From assembly GCF_001679645.1 (NCBI RefSeq), contig NZ_LRUN01000033.1:48634-112633 (forward strand): a stretch of DNA of 64,000 nucleotides. The letters run 5' to 3'. Shown here piece after piece: positions 1-7,716 of this stretch (position 1 is the stretch's first letter; every line of letters starts with the position of its first letter). The notes under the pieces are model-generated. The model was not told the DNA's origin. It made no database searches and saw nothing but the letters and a program-made list of their open reading frames with translations. The translations under genes were made by a program, and so were the position numbers. This stretch comes from Pseudomonas bananamidigenes (GTDB lineage: Bacteria; Pseudomonadota; Gammaproteobacteria; Pseudomonadales; Pseudomonadaceae).

Positions 1-503
1 CGGCGGGGAGCTATGCGGAGGCTTTGCTGACAGCGGCGGACATTGGCATGAGCCAGCCGGTCATTGTTGGGGCTGGCGGGGCTGGCGGCACGGCTTCGGG
101 AACCACCGGAACCGGTGGCGGCACGGGGGGCGCGACTTCGGTAGGGGCATTGCTGTCCGCACCTGGTGGTTTCGGTTCAATCTTCGCCATCGCGATAGCG
201 GGTGGAGCGTATGGGTTGATGGTGAGCGGCTATCCGGGCGCGCCCGCATCAGGGGGGAATCTAGTCAGCATGGCAGGCGCTCCAGGTTACCCCGGCATCG
301 CTGTGAATTCGTCGACGTTGGCGGGGCATGGTGGTAGCGGCCCGCTGGGTTCTGGCGGGCTCGGCACTGGTACCAACGGGGCGATTTCGCCTGGTATTGG
401 TTATGGCGCGGGCGCTGGCGGCGTCGCCGTCGGCCCATCTTTGCCCGCGCGGAACGGCTCGTCGGGCGCCGGCGGTATTGTTATTTTCGAGGAATACGCC
501 TGA
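1..503 (+). CDS. Tail fibre protein, glycine-rich C-terminal part (5' truncated by window)
   Basis: The frame is open to the left edge, so this is the distal end of a longer gene. The visible part of about 165 residues is roughly one third glycine, in GAGGAGG and GTGGGTGG-type runs, and ends in GGIVIFEEYA, an ending typical of glycine-rich tail-fibre tip domains. It lies immediately before a fibre assembly gene and the P2-like sheath gene, so I infer it is the receptor-binding tip of the fibre of the first tailocin. Its stop overlaps the next start (TGATG). The N-terminal anchor is outside the window. Confidence 0.75.
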   Translation, partial: AGSYAEALLTAADIGMSQPVIVGAGGAGGTASGTTGTGGGTGGATSVGALLSAPGGFGSIFAIAIAGGAYGLMVSGYPGAPASGGNLVSMAGAPGYPGIAVNSSTLAGHGGSGPLGSGGLGTGTNGAISPGIGYGAGAGGVAVGPSLPARNGSSGAGGIVIFEEYA

Positions 504-1039
504 TGAAGAAGTACGCACTCCTGTACATGGGCAAGGCTGCCCAGCTGTTCGAAACCGACGGCGACATAAAGACAATGTTTCACCCGGACTTGATCTGGAT
601 CGAGTGCCCCAGCGATGTCGAGGAAGGCTGGCTGTACGACGGCGAGCAGTTTGCACCGCCGGGGGTTCCGGTCGTGTCGCTGGATGAACTCAAGGCGTCC
701 GTGGCGGCTGAGCGCTTTATACGTGAGGGCGTCGGCATCGTCGTGGACGGCCTGAAAATCGAAACGACTCGCGACAGCCAGGCACTGATCGCCAGTACCG
801 GCCTGTCGGCTGTCCTTGATCCGGAATACCGCTGCAATTTCAAGACGGTGACCGGTTTTGTCGAGATCGGCGCTGCGCAGATCATCGATATCGCGAAGGC
901 AGTACGGGCGCATGTACAGGCCTGTTTTGACCGCGAATTGACGTTGTTACGCTCAATCGAGGCAGGCGAGTACCACGACGAAATGCTTGCCGAGGGTTGG
1001 CCAGACTCATCGTCTATCCCTACTGCTGATCTCAAATAA
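503..1039 (+). CDS. Tail fibre assembly protein
   Basis: A 178-residue protein translationally coupled to the fibre gene. The N-terminal half has the WIECPSDVEEGWLYDGEQFAPP-type stretch (read here from about residue 31) common in proteins encoded after phage tail fibres. The C-terminal half, from about residue 95, resembles DUF4376-type fibre assembly proteins, with a helical end containing LLRSIEAGEYHDEM. Such proteins help the cognate fibre fold or trimerise and usually match one fibre type. A strong hairpin terminator follows at once, closing the fibre unit. The role is inferred from position and general similarity. Confidence 0.75.
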   Translation: MKKYALLYMGKAAQLFETDGDIKTMFHPDLIWIECPSDVEEGWLYDGEQFAPPGVPVVSLDELKASVAAERFIREGVGIVVDGLKIETTRDSQALIASTGLSAVLDPEYRCNFKTVTGFVEIGAAQIIDIAKAVRAHVQACFDRELTLLRSIEAGEYHDEMLAEGWPDSSSIPTADLK

Positions 1040-1064
1040 ACGCCCCGTACATCGGGGCGTTTTC
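1039..1064 (+). terminator. Intrinsic terminator after fibre assembly gene
   Basis: The stem ACGCCCC/GGGGCGT with a short loop, followed by TTTTC, lies directly after the stop codon at 1037-1039. It separates the fibre unit from the sheath operon, so the tail genes that follow probably need read-through or their own promoter. Confidence 0.8.
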
Positions 1065-1139
1065 TTGTCTGCCCAATACATTCAACACCCGCAAATCCCC
1101 TCCCAACGAGGGGCTTTCCCGTTTATGGAGAAACGAAAA

Positions 1140-1325
1140 ATGGCAACCCGCCAAACCTACACCGTGCTCGTCCCATTCCCCACCGGCGGTGGGCACTGGT
1201 CGAGTGTCGGCCAGGAACTCGATCTGCTCGATGTCGAGGCCAGTGCCCTGCACAGCGCCGGTCGACTGGAACTGAAAACACCTACCACCAAGGCCGTCAA
1301 GGCCGCTGCCAAGAAGGCTGACTGA
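1140..1325 (+). CDS. Small protein encoded just before the P2-like sheath
   Basis: A 61-residue protein. The ATG at 1140 is chosen because a GGAG lies at 1127-1130; the longer open frame upstream runs through the terminator region. It ends in a Lys/Ala-rich tail (KAVKAAAKKAD) and its stop is 2 bases before the sheath start. I do not recognise a family. Its size, position and C-terminal half (LDLLDVEASALHSAGRLELK) recall the DUF2635 protein that precedes the Mu-like sheath at 8298. That suggests a shared sheath-associated role, but this is inference. Confidence 0.7.
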   Translation: MATRQTYTVLVPFPTGGGHWSSVGQELDLLDVEASALHSAGRLELKTPTTKAVKAAAKKAD

Positions 1326-1327
1326 AT

Positions 1328-2494
1328 ATGGCTGAGGTTCTGAACTTCGAGCACAACGGCATTACTGTCAATGCCACCGAATCCCCCGAGGCCATGGGTG
1401 GCCTGGGTGACAACGTCATCGGTCTGGTCGGCACCGCGCCGAAAGCCGATCCGCTGATTCCGCGCAATGCACCGTTTCGCATCAACAGCTTCACCACCCA
1501 CGCGCTGCTCGATCCGACCGGCTCGGAAGAGGGCACCCTGTACCACGCCGTTTACCAGATCCTGAAAGTGGTCAAGGTGCCGGTGTACGTGGTGATCGTC
1601 GAGGCGGGCGCGACCCCGGCCGACACCGTCAACGCGGTGATCGGCGGCATCGAGCCAGCCACCGGCCGCAAACTCGGTCTGGCCGCACTGGGCAGCGTCC
1701 CGGAAGACCTGACCATCATTGGTGCGCCGGGCTTCACCGGCACCAAAGCGGTAGCCAGCGAGTTCGCCTCGTTCGGCAAGCGCATCAAGGCCCGTGTGGT
1801 GCTGGACGGCAAGGACGCTTCGGTTGCCGACCAGGTGACCTACAGCCAGGAACTGGGCGGCGCGGATCTGGGTTTCGACCGTTGCCTGGTGGTGCACAAC
1901 ATGCCCGCCGTGTATTCGAAAGCGGCGAAGAAAAACGTCTTCCTCGCACCTTCCAGTCTGGCGATTGCCGCGCTGGCCAAGGTCAAGCAATGGGAAAGCC
2001 CGGGCAATCAGGTGACCTACGCCGAAGACGTGTCGCGGGTCGTTGAATACAACATCCTCGACACCTCCACCGAAGGCGATCTGCTCAACCGCTACGGTGT
2101 CAGCTACTACGCCCGCACCGTGCTGGGCGGCTTCTCGCTGCTGGGCAACCGCTCGATCACCGGCAAGTTCATCAGCTACGTCGGTCTGGAAGACGCCATC
2201 AGCCGCAAGCTGGTGAAGGCCGGCCAGAAGGCCATGGCCAAGAACCTGACCAAGTCGTTCATGGATCAGGAAGTCAAACGCATCAACGACTGGCTGCAGA
2301 CCCTGGTCGCCGACGAAACCATTCCTGGCGGCAGCGTGTACCTGCACCCGGAACTCAACAGCGTCGAGAAGTACAAGAACGGCACCTGGTACGTGGTCAT
2401 CGACTACGGCCGCTACGCGCCGAACGAACACATGGTTTATCAACTCAACGCCCGCGATGAAATCATCGAGCAGTTCCTGGAGGACGTTCTCTAA
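1328..2494 (+). CDS. Contractile tail sheath protein, P2 FI-like
   Basis: A 388-residue protein matching the P2 gpFI class in length and layout. It has an N-terminal arm, a variable middle (about residues 90-260) and a conserved C-terminal domain including the SVYLHPELNSVEKYKNG and YVVIDYGRYAPNEHMVY regions (about 338-372). In this family the sheath forms the outer contractile cylinder and the C-terminal domain mediates subunit interlocking. It overlaps the tube gene by one base (TAATG), typical of stoichiometric coupling. It is unrelated at visible sequence level to the Mu-like sheath at 8477, which shows that two different contractile tails are encoded here. Confidence 0.93.
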   Translation: MAEVLNFEHNGITVNATESPEAMGGLGDNVIGLVGTAPKADPLIPRNAPFRINSFTTHALLDPTGSEEGTLYHAVYQILKVVKVPVYVVIVEAGATPADTVNAVIGGIEPATGRKLGLAALGSVPEDLTIIGAPGFTGTKAVASEFASFGKRIKARVVLDGKDASVADQVTYSQELGGADLGFDRCLVVHNMPAVYSKAAKKNVFLAPSSLAIAALAKVKQWESPGNQVTYAEDVSRVVEYNILDTSTEGDLLNRYGVSYYARTVLGGFSLLGNRSITGKFISYVGLEDAISRKLVKAGQKAMAKNLTKSFMDQEVKRINDWLQTLVADETIPGGSVYLHPELNSVEKYKNGTWYVVIDYGRYAPNEHMVYQLNARDEIIEQFLEDVL

Positions 2495-3000
2495 TGTTTA
2501 CCAACCGCGTAAGACAGGCCATCGCGGCCACTCTGCAAGGCCTGCCGCTGTCGGCGACCGTGGAGGAATTCACTCCGCCGAAAATCGATTTCGACATGGA
2601 AAACATGACGGGCGGGCGCTTCATCGTCGAGGAAATGGCCAAGAGCGCCAAACCATTGAATGCGCAAATCAAGCTGCAGGGCACTGGCGCCGAAGTGTTG
2701 CTCGCCATGGGTGTGAAACTCGGCGACGACATTCTGCTGAACGTGCGTGAAGCCGGTCAGGACCAGGACGGCAACACCTGGTTCACCTATCACACCATCG
2801 GCGGCAAGCTCAAAACCATGGGTGAAGACGCCATCAAAATGGGCGGCAAGGCCCTGACGACGTTGGACTTTTCCTGCCGCACCTACAACCGCCTGGAAAA
2901 CGGCGTGCCAGTGATCGACATCGACGTGCGCACCCAGAAGTTCGTACTCAACGGCGTCGACATCCTCGGTGATGCCCGTCGTGCGGTGCTGATGCCGTAA
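2494..3000 (+). CDS. Tail tube protein, P2 FII-like
   Basis: A 168-residue protein of P2 gpFII size, starting MFTNRVRQAIAATLQGLPLS and containing the family's EEFTPPKIDFDMENMTGGRF region and a C-terminal VPVIDIDVRTQKFVLNG segment. It forms the rigid inner tube that is driven through the target envelope when the sheath contracts. It is coupled to the sheath gene by a one-base overlap. After it comes a 150-base non-coding stretch with a REP pair before the chaperone gene. Confidence 0.92.
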   Translation: MFTNRVRQAIAATLQGLPLSATVEEFTPPKIDFDMENMTGGRFIVEEMAKSAKPLNAQIKLQGTGAEVLLAMGVKLGDDILLNVREAGQDQDGNTWFTYHTIGGKLKTMGEDAIKMGGKALTTLDFSCRTYNRLENGVPVIDIDVRTQKFVLNGVDILGDARRAVLMP

Positions 3001-3029
3001 GACTCGGCCAGAAAGGCAACAACCCACCC

Positions 3030-3121
3030 TGTGGGAGCGAGCCTGCTCGCGATGAGGCCATCACATTCAAATTCAATGTTGACTGACCCGCCGCCATCGC
3101 CAGCAGGCTGGCTCCCACAGG
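3030..3121 (+). repeat. REP pair (REPIN) inside the tail operon
   Basis: The left arm TGTGGGAGCGAGCCTGCTCG and the right arm GCAGGCTGGCTCCCACAG face each other around about 50 bases including ATGTTGACTGAC. The same arms and centre recur at 33,352 and 39,724. It lies between the tube and chaperone genes of one operon, an unusual place for a REPIN. An open frame runs through it in phase with the chaperone gene, but the ribosome-binding site at 3141 points to a start after it. Confidence 0.88.
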
Positions 3122-3153
3122 TTGTACTCAAGAACACCCAAGGAATTCCTTTC

Positions 3154-3735
3154 ATGTCGTGGATGCCACCCAAGCATGACCTGCTGTCACCGATCACCGG
3201 TGACGACGGCTCGCAGATCGAATCGATCCAGCTCAAGCCCCTGTTCTACGCCGCCCAGAAAGAAGCGCTGGAGCGCGCTGGCGACGATGAAGATGATCAG
3301 TTCTTCGAACTGGCGCTGCTGGCCACCGGCCTGTCGGTCAAGGAACTCGATCAGCTCAAGCGCCCGGACTACGTAACCATTGCGCAATACGTGCACGAGA
3401 TGTCGACCCGTCCGGCGTCGCACTTTCTCGACCAGGTCGAAGACGTCGAAAAGTCCGACGATCCCGACCAGGTGCAACTGCTGCAACCGCTCGCCGTCAC
3501 CGGCCGCACCGTGACCTCGCTGAGCCTGGAAATGCCGGCGCTGCGGGCCACCAAAGTGATGAAGAAACTGAAAACGGCCAAGGAACGCGCCGAGTTCATC
3601 ACCGCCCATTGCACCGGCCTGATGATCCCCGATCTGGCCCTGATGAGCGTCCCGGACTGGACGCAATTGCAGGTGCGCATCGACGATTTTTTAAACCAGC
3701 CGGCGGCCTTCTTTCAGAACGCGACATCGAAGTAA
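3154..3735 (+). CDS. Tail assembly chaperone, P2 E-like (zero-frame product)
   Basis: A 193-residue zero-frame product starting at ATG 3154, with AGGAAT upstream at 3141. Proteins of the P2 gpE/Mu gp41 class bind the tape measure during tail assembly and are made in two forms by a -1 frameshift. Here the long acidic N-terminal part (DDEDDQFFELALLATGLSVKEL) and the region before the slip site fit that class. The zero-frame ending after the slip site (NQPAAFFQNATSK) is short and looks like a default terminus. Codons near the end read TTT TTA AAC, a canonical slippery site. Confidence 0.85.
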   Translation: MSWMPPKHDLLSPITGDDGSQIESIQLKPLFYAAQKEALERAGDDEDDQFFELALLATGLSVKELDQLKRPDYVTIAQYVHEMSTRPASHFLDQVEDVEKSDDPDQVQLLQPLAVTGRTVTSLSLEMPALRATKVMKKLKTAKERAEFITAHCTGLMIPDLALMSVPDWTQLQVRIDDFLNQPAAFFQNATSK

Positions 3736-3857
3736 TCCTCGATATCGTGCCGCTCATTTACCCGGTAAGTGAGGCGGAAATTCTGGAGTGGGACGCCGAA
3801 AAGGCGTTGCGCCGCTACGACATAGCGATCACTCGCCTTGGCGTGAAAAAGGAGTAG
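3154..3857 (+). CDS. Frameshifted chaperone E-E' fusion
   Basis: This is the extended product made when ribosomes slip -1 at 3690-3696. The added part reads KPAGGLLSERDIEVILDIVPL and continues through EAEILEWDAEKALRRYDIA to the stop at 3855-3857. The W-containing helical end is the pattern of E' extensions, which in this family contact the tape measure while the short form coats it. No good start codon or ribosome-binding site exists for E' alone, supporting expression only by frameshift. The stop is 6 bases before the tape measure start. Confidence 0.83.
3690..3696 (+). promoter_or_regulatory. Programmed -1 frameshift slippery heptamer T TTA AAC
   Basis: The zero frame reads TTT TTA AAC, which is the canonical X XXY YYZ arrangement. 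Slipping back one base gives TTT AAA and continues into a 54-codon open frame ending at 3857. The position, just before the end of a tail assembly chaperone gene and before the tape measure gene, is where P2-like phages carry the E to E+E' frameshift. Confidence 0.88.
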
Positions 3858-3863
3858 AGCGGC

Positions 3864-6062
3864 ATGGCAGAGAGCACATTTGCGCTCATGAATGCCGGTG
3901 ACAGCGCCGGCGCAGGATTTGGCAGTATCCCGCTGAGCACTGCCTCGCTGAATGCAACTGCCGGGCAACTTGTCATGGAGCAGACCAGCGGTCTGCGCCA
4001 GGCATTGCTGACAGCCAGCGGAAAAATCGTACTGCTGACGACGGCAATCGAAGCATTGAGCGTGACCCTGGCCGCCTTGCGTGCGTTGCCACAGGCAGCG
4101 AATGCCGGAGCGAAGAGTGAGTCGGCCGGAGGACAAAAAACACCGGAAAAATCTTCCGCTGGGCCTGAGCTTCCCGAGACGCGCAAAGCAGCGATGGCGA
4201 TGGATTCGGCGGCGGCCACGCTTGCGAGTGTGGCGCAGCTCTCCCGCAATGACGGGAAGGACATGGCACTCACGAGCCTGAAAATGGCCAGTGCCACTTT
4301 GGTGGCTGCCGGAGGCACGACCGGGGTCGAACTGGTCAGGATTGAAACCCTGGCAGCCAAGGCAGGAATCGGCAGCGAGGCGGTAGACGCCGAGGGAAAG
4401 AAACGTGAGTTGCTGACTTTTGCCAGCGATGCGGCCATCACTGCATCGGCCTTCAAGGTTACGGGGCTGGAAGCCGGAGAAATGTTGAAGGTCTGGCGCA
4501 CCTCGATGAAGCTCTCGCGGGATCAAGCCCTTGATCTGGCGGACGCGGCCAATCATCTCGGCAAAATGCCCGGAGATGTGCAGACAGCGGATATTGGTTC
4601 TGTTCTGCAGCAGTCGGGCGAGGCGGCAATCAGCGCAGGCTTGCAACCTGAACAGGCGGCGGCGTTGACGGCGGCGTTGCTCAACAGCGGCGCGAAAAAA
4701 GACGATGCCGGCAATGCGCTGAAGAACATTTCCAGTGCACTGGGCAAGGGCGATCAAGCATCCATGGCCGAGAAAGGTGCCTGGAAGCAGTTGGGCCTGG
4801 ATCCCAAGGCAGTGGCCGAAGCCATGCGTGATCCTGACAAACAGAATGCCCAAGGCGCCGTGCTATCGGTGCTTGCGGCGCTGAATGCCAGACCGGTGGA
4901 ACAACGCTCCACACTGGCCCGGACCTTGTTCGCGGACAGTGGAGAGGCCGCGTTGTCGCTGTCCCAGGATCTGGGCAAGGTGAATGAAGCCTTTTACCTC
5001 GTGAGCGACAAAAGCCAATACGCGACATCGAAGCTGGGTGATAAAAGCTCGGTGAGGCAGTCCGCACTGGCACTTGCCGAGACTCAGCAGGGGCAGTGGA
5101 ACATCAAGAATGCCCGTGAGGAACGTTTGTCGGTCGCCAAAGGCAATGCACTGGCGCCGGATATCGAAAAACCCGGTCAGAGCCATTCGATAGACACGCT
5201 GAGTGATCTGGCCGAAACCTACCCGAAAACCACGGGGGCCGTTCTGACGGCGACGGCCTGGATCAAACCGGTGTTCGACGCCGTGACCGATGCGGTGGGC
5301 GGGGAGTTGAAAGACCGGGGAGGCAAATGGATCGTTGATAAAGCTGCCAGTTACCTTCCCGGTCGTTCAAAGCTTGGCTTGTCTGCAGCAACCTCTGCGA
5401 CGGCCGTGGCTGAAACTCAGGGCCTGGCTCTGGCCGGTCGCAGTGCCGGCGCTGGCAACGGTCTGAAAATACTCGAACAGACTGCAAGGGTTGCTGTTCC
5501 GCGACTGGAACCTGTGCTCGCATCGGTGCAGCCGGCCTCGCGCTGGATGCCTTGGCAGGCGAAGGCGGCGATGGGGGCTTCGGCTGTCGCCGCAGGTATT
5601 GCCAGCGGTGACAAACAGCAGATCGGCAAGGGGCTCGGTGAAGCAGGTGGCGCCTGGGCCGGCGCGGTCGCCGGCAGCTCGATCGGCGCCTCCATCGGAA
5701 GTGTGGGGCTGGCGCCGGGCATTGCACTTGGCGGTCTGATTGGCGGACTGGTCGGGGGATGGCTGGGCGCTGAAGGAGGAGGCTTTTTAGGTGAGAAACT
5801 CATGTCCACCGCGCCGGACAAACTCGCCCCTCCTGCCGAAGTCGCCAAAGACCTCTCTGGCGCACAGACGCAGAACCAGCAGGTTTCCTTCGCTCCGACC
5901 ATCCAGGTCTCTTGTCCTGCCCCTGACACTGCCCAACAGATTCAATCGATTATCGAGCAACAGCTGTCCGGCCAGTTCCACGGCCAATTCATGCCGCTGC
6001 TGACGGGTAACCCACTCGGGACGCGTCGCGACGCAGCCCTGACCGACGGAGCCGGCACATGA
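3864..6062 (+). CDS. Tail tape measure protein T (module 1)
   Basis: A 732-residue protein with an AGGAG site at 3851. Residues about 155-390 match the core of phage tape-measure proteins: a helical region with KAGIGSEAVDAEGKKRELL and LADAANHLGKMPGD, followed by FADSGEAALSLSQDLGKV. The C-terminal third is Gly/Ala-rich and hydrophobic (about residues 585-650), as in tape measures that enter the target membrane. The protein sets tail length, so at about 1.5 angstroms per residue this module should give a longer tail than module 2 (590 residues). Its stop overlaps the gpU start (ATGA). Confidence 0.9.
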   Translation: MAESTFALMNAGDSAGAGFGSIPLSTASLNATAGQLVMEQTSGLRQALLTASGKIVLLTTAIEALSVTLAALRALPQAANAGAKSESAGGQKTPEKSSAGPELPETRKAAMAMDSAAATLASVAQLSRNDGKDMALTSLKMASATLVAAGGTTGVELVRIETLAAKAGIGSEAVDAEGKKRELLTFASDAAITASAFKVTGLEAGEMLKVWRTSMKLSRDQALDLADAANHLGKMPGDVQTADIGSVLQQSGEAAISAGLQPEQAAALTAALLNSGAKKDDAGNALKNISSALGKGDQASMAEKGAWKQLGLDPKAVAEAMRDPDKQNAQGAVLSVLAALNARPVEQRSTLARTLFADSGEAALSLSQDLGKVNEAFYLVSDKSQYATSKLGDKSSVRQSALALAETQQGQWNIKNAREERLSVAKGNALAPDIEKPGQSHSIDTLSDLAETYPKTTGAVLTATAWIKPVFDAVTDAVGGELKDRGGKWIVDKAASYLPGRSKLGLSAATSATAVAETQGLALAGRSAGAGNGLKILEQTARVAVPRLEPVLASVQPASRWMPWQAKAAMGASAVAAGIASGDKQQIGKGLGEAGGAWAGAVAGSSIGASIGSVGLAPGIALGGLIGGLVGGWLGAEGGGFLGEKLMSTAPDKLAPPAEVAKDLSGAQTQNQQVSFAPTIQVSCPAPDTAQQIQSIIEQQLSGQFHGQFMPLLTGNPLGTRRDAALTDGAGT

Positions 6063-6442
6063 AACAACAAATGGCACTGGGCAGTTTCATCTTCGGTCTG
6101 TCCCGGGATTTTGCGTACAGCACGCTGGCGCGAAAGTCCGATGGCGGCTGGACGGAACTGCCGATCCTGACGAGCAAACCCAAGTCCCACCAGACCGGGC
6201 AGAAGCCCGAAACCCTGACCATCTCCGGTACCTCGATGTACGCCGTGGCGATGAACCGGCTCGACGAGCTGCGTGGGCTGCAGGCACTGAGATCGCCACT
6301 GCCGTTGATTGACGGCGTCGGTCGCAATTGGGGCCTGTGGCGGATAAACAGCATCCAGGAGAACCAGAGCGAGGTCATCGACGATGGCACTGCGATGGTC
6401 ATCAAGTGGGTCATCGAACTGGCGGAGTTCAACAATGCGTAA
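6059..6442 (+). CDS. Tail protein, P2 gpU-like
   Basis: A 127-residue protein starting MKQQMALGSFIFGLSR, with the family's FGL...PYxTLxR-like beginning and the central QTGQKPETLTISG and NWGLWRI motifs of P2 gpU. Mid-size tail proteins of this group act at the tail end after the tape measure. It overlaps the tape measure gene by four bases and the next gene by eight, so the U-X-D block is translationally coupled. Confidence 0.9.
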   Translation: MKQQMALGSFIFGLSRDFAYSTLARKSDGGWTELPILTSKPKSHQTGQKPETLTISGTSMYAVAMNRLDELRGLQALRSPLPLIDGVGRNWGLWRINSIQENQSEVIDDGTAMVIKWVIELAEFNNA

Positions 6443-6647
6443 GGTACGAAGCATGGCCGGCGATTCGGTGAATCTGTTGCTGTACCGCGAAACCGGTCGC
6501 AGCGATGACGCCGCCGAAGACGCCCTGTGGCAGCTCAACCCGACGCTGGCCGAACACGGCCCGGTGCTGCCTGCGGGCGTCTGGGTGGTGCTGCCGGAGC
6601 TCGACTCGAAACCCGCCGCAATCAAACCGGTTTCGGCCTGGGATTAA
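6435..6647 (+). CDS. Tail protein X, LysM-like
   Basis: A 70-residue protein of the P2 gpX type. DSVNLLLYRETGRSD followed by LWQLNPTLAEHGPVLPAGVWVVLPE is the compact LysM-like pattern of gpX. The start at 6435 overlaps gpU by eight bases; an alternative ATG lies at 6453. The family is a tail or baseplate component placed between U and D in P2-like phages, exactly as here. Confidence 0.9.
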   Translation: MRKVRSMAGDSVNLLLYRETGRSDDAAEDALWQLNPTLAEHGPVLPAGVWVVLPELDSKPAAIKPVSAWD

Positions 6648-6656
6648 GGAGGCTGC

Positions 6657-7673
6657 ATGGCACAGGGATTCACCCCGGTCGTGGAAATCTACGGGGCCAA
6701 CGCGGCGCTGCTCAACCAGCGCCTGATCAGTTGGGAGCACGTCGATGCCGCCGGTATCGAGTCTGATCAGCTGACACTGACGGTCGATCTGGAAGGGCTT
6801 GAAGGCCTGCCAAAACTGGGTGGAAAAATCGGTCTTCGGGTTGGCTATCTTGAGTCGGGAATGGTCGATAAGGGCCAGTTCAAAGTGACGCGCCTGACAC
6901 CGACCCTGTTCCCGTTTCGTCTTACGCTGGTCGCCACCGCGGCACCGTTCAGTGCCGCCGACGAGACCGGTTTCAAGCAGAGGCGCTCCGCCAGTCATGG
7001 CCCGACCACCCTGGGTGCACTGTTTCGTGAACTGGTTTCACGCCACGGTTTTTCACCCAGGGTCGCACCCGATCTGGCGTTGATCAGGATCGATCACATC
7101 GACCAGTCCAACGAAACCGACATGGGTTTCCTGACGCGTCTGGCGAAGAAGTACAAGGTGATCGCCAAACCGGTGGGCGAGTTGTATGTGCTGGCACGGC
7201 CCGGTCAGGTGAAAACACTGTCGGGCAAGGTACTGGCGGACGTGCGTCTGTCGTTGACCGAGAACAATCGCCCCGGCGATCACGCGTTCATCGGCGCTAC
7301 CCTTGAAGAGACCGCCCGCGCGCAGGCAAAGGGTTGCAAGACGAGTTTCTGGGATAACGCCAAAGGTGTGATGCGTGAGGTGCTGACTGGCGAGGCGCCC
7401 TACAAGACCTTGCGCCAGACTTGCCAGAGCGAGGAGGAGGCCAGGGCTGTCGGTGAGGGCGAAGTGCGCAAGATGCTGCGGGAAAAGTACAAGGTGAAGA
7501 TCACCTGCCCGGGCAATCCGCTGTTGTCTGCCGAAGGCCTGCTGTTGCTCGACGAGACCTGGCCGGACTTCCTGCGCGGTCGCTGGTCGATCGAAAAAGT
7601 GACTGCCAGCGGCAAGCGCGATGAAAGCTATCGCTGTGTCATCGAAGCCACGAGCCTCGATCCAAAAGCCTGA
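6657..7673 (+). CDS. Baseplate hub / late control protein D-like
   Basis: A 338-residue protein with a good AAGGAGG site before ATG 6657. P2 gpD-class features are the N-terminal TPVVEIYGANAALLNQRL segment, the ETDMGFLTRLAKKYKVIAKP hub motif (about residues 153-172) and a C-terminal GRWSIEKVTASGKRDESY region. It is the hub at the tube end, equivalent to T4 gp27. It is the last gene of module 1 in this window; the next gene begins a Mu-like module. Module 2 has its own hub at 13,810. Confidence 0.9.
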   Translation: MAQGFTPVVEIYGANAALLNQRLISWEHVDAAGIESDQLTLTVDLEGLEGLPKLGGKIGLRVGYLESGMVDKGQFKVTRLTPTLFPFRLTLVATAAPFSAADETGFKQRRSASHGPTTLGALFRELVSRHGFSPRVAPDLALIRIDHIDQSNETDMGFLTRLAKKYKVIAKPVGELYVLARPGQVKTLSGKVLADVRLSLTENNRPGDHAFIGATLEETARAQAKGCKTSFWDNAKGVMREVLTGEAPYKTLRQTCQSEEEARAVGEGEVRKMLREKYKVKITCPGNPLLSAEGLLLLDETWPDFLRGRWSIEKVTASGKRDESYRCVIEATSLDPKA

Positions 7674-7716
7674 TCGTTCAGGCATTCCCAGCCAAAAATC
7701 ACTCTGGAACGCTCCC

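Noticed and set aside
1157..2443. 428-residue open frame on the minus strand under the P2-like sheath gene
   Set aside because: It is antisense to a clear sheath gene, is His/Val/Asp-rich as expected of a codon-mirror frame, and has no ribosome-binding site or recognisable motif.
3031..3153. N-terminal extension of the chaperone gene through the REPIN
   Set aside because: The frame is open, but the translated REPIN has no domain and the AGGAAT site at 3141 supports the ATG at 3154.
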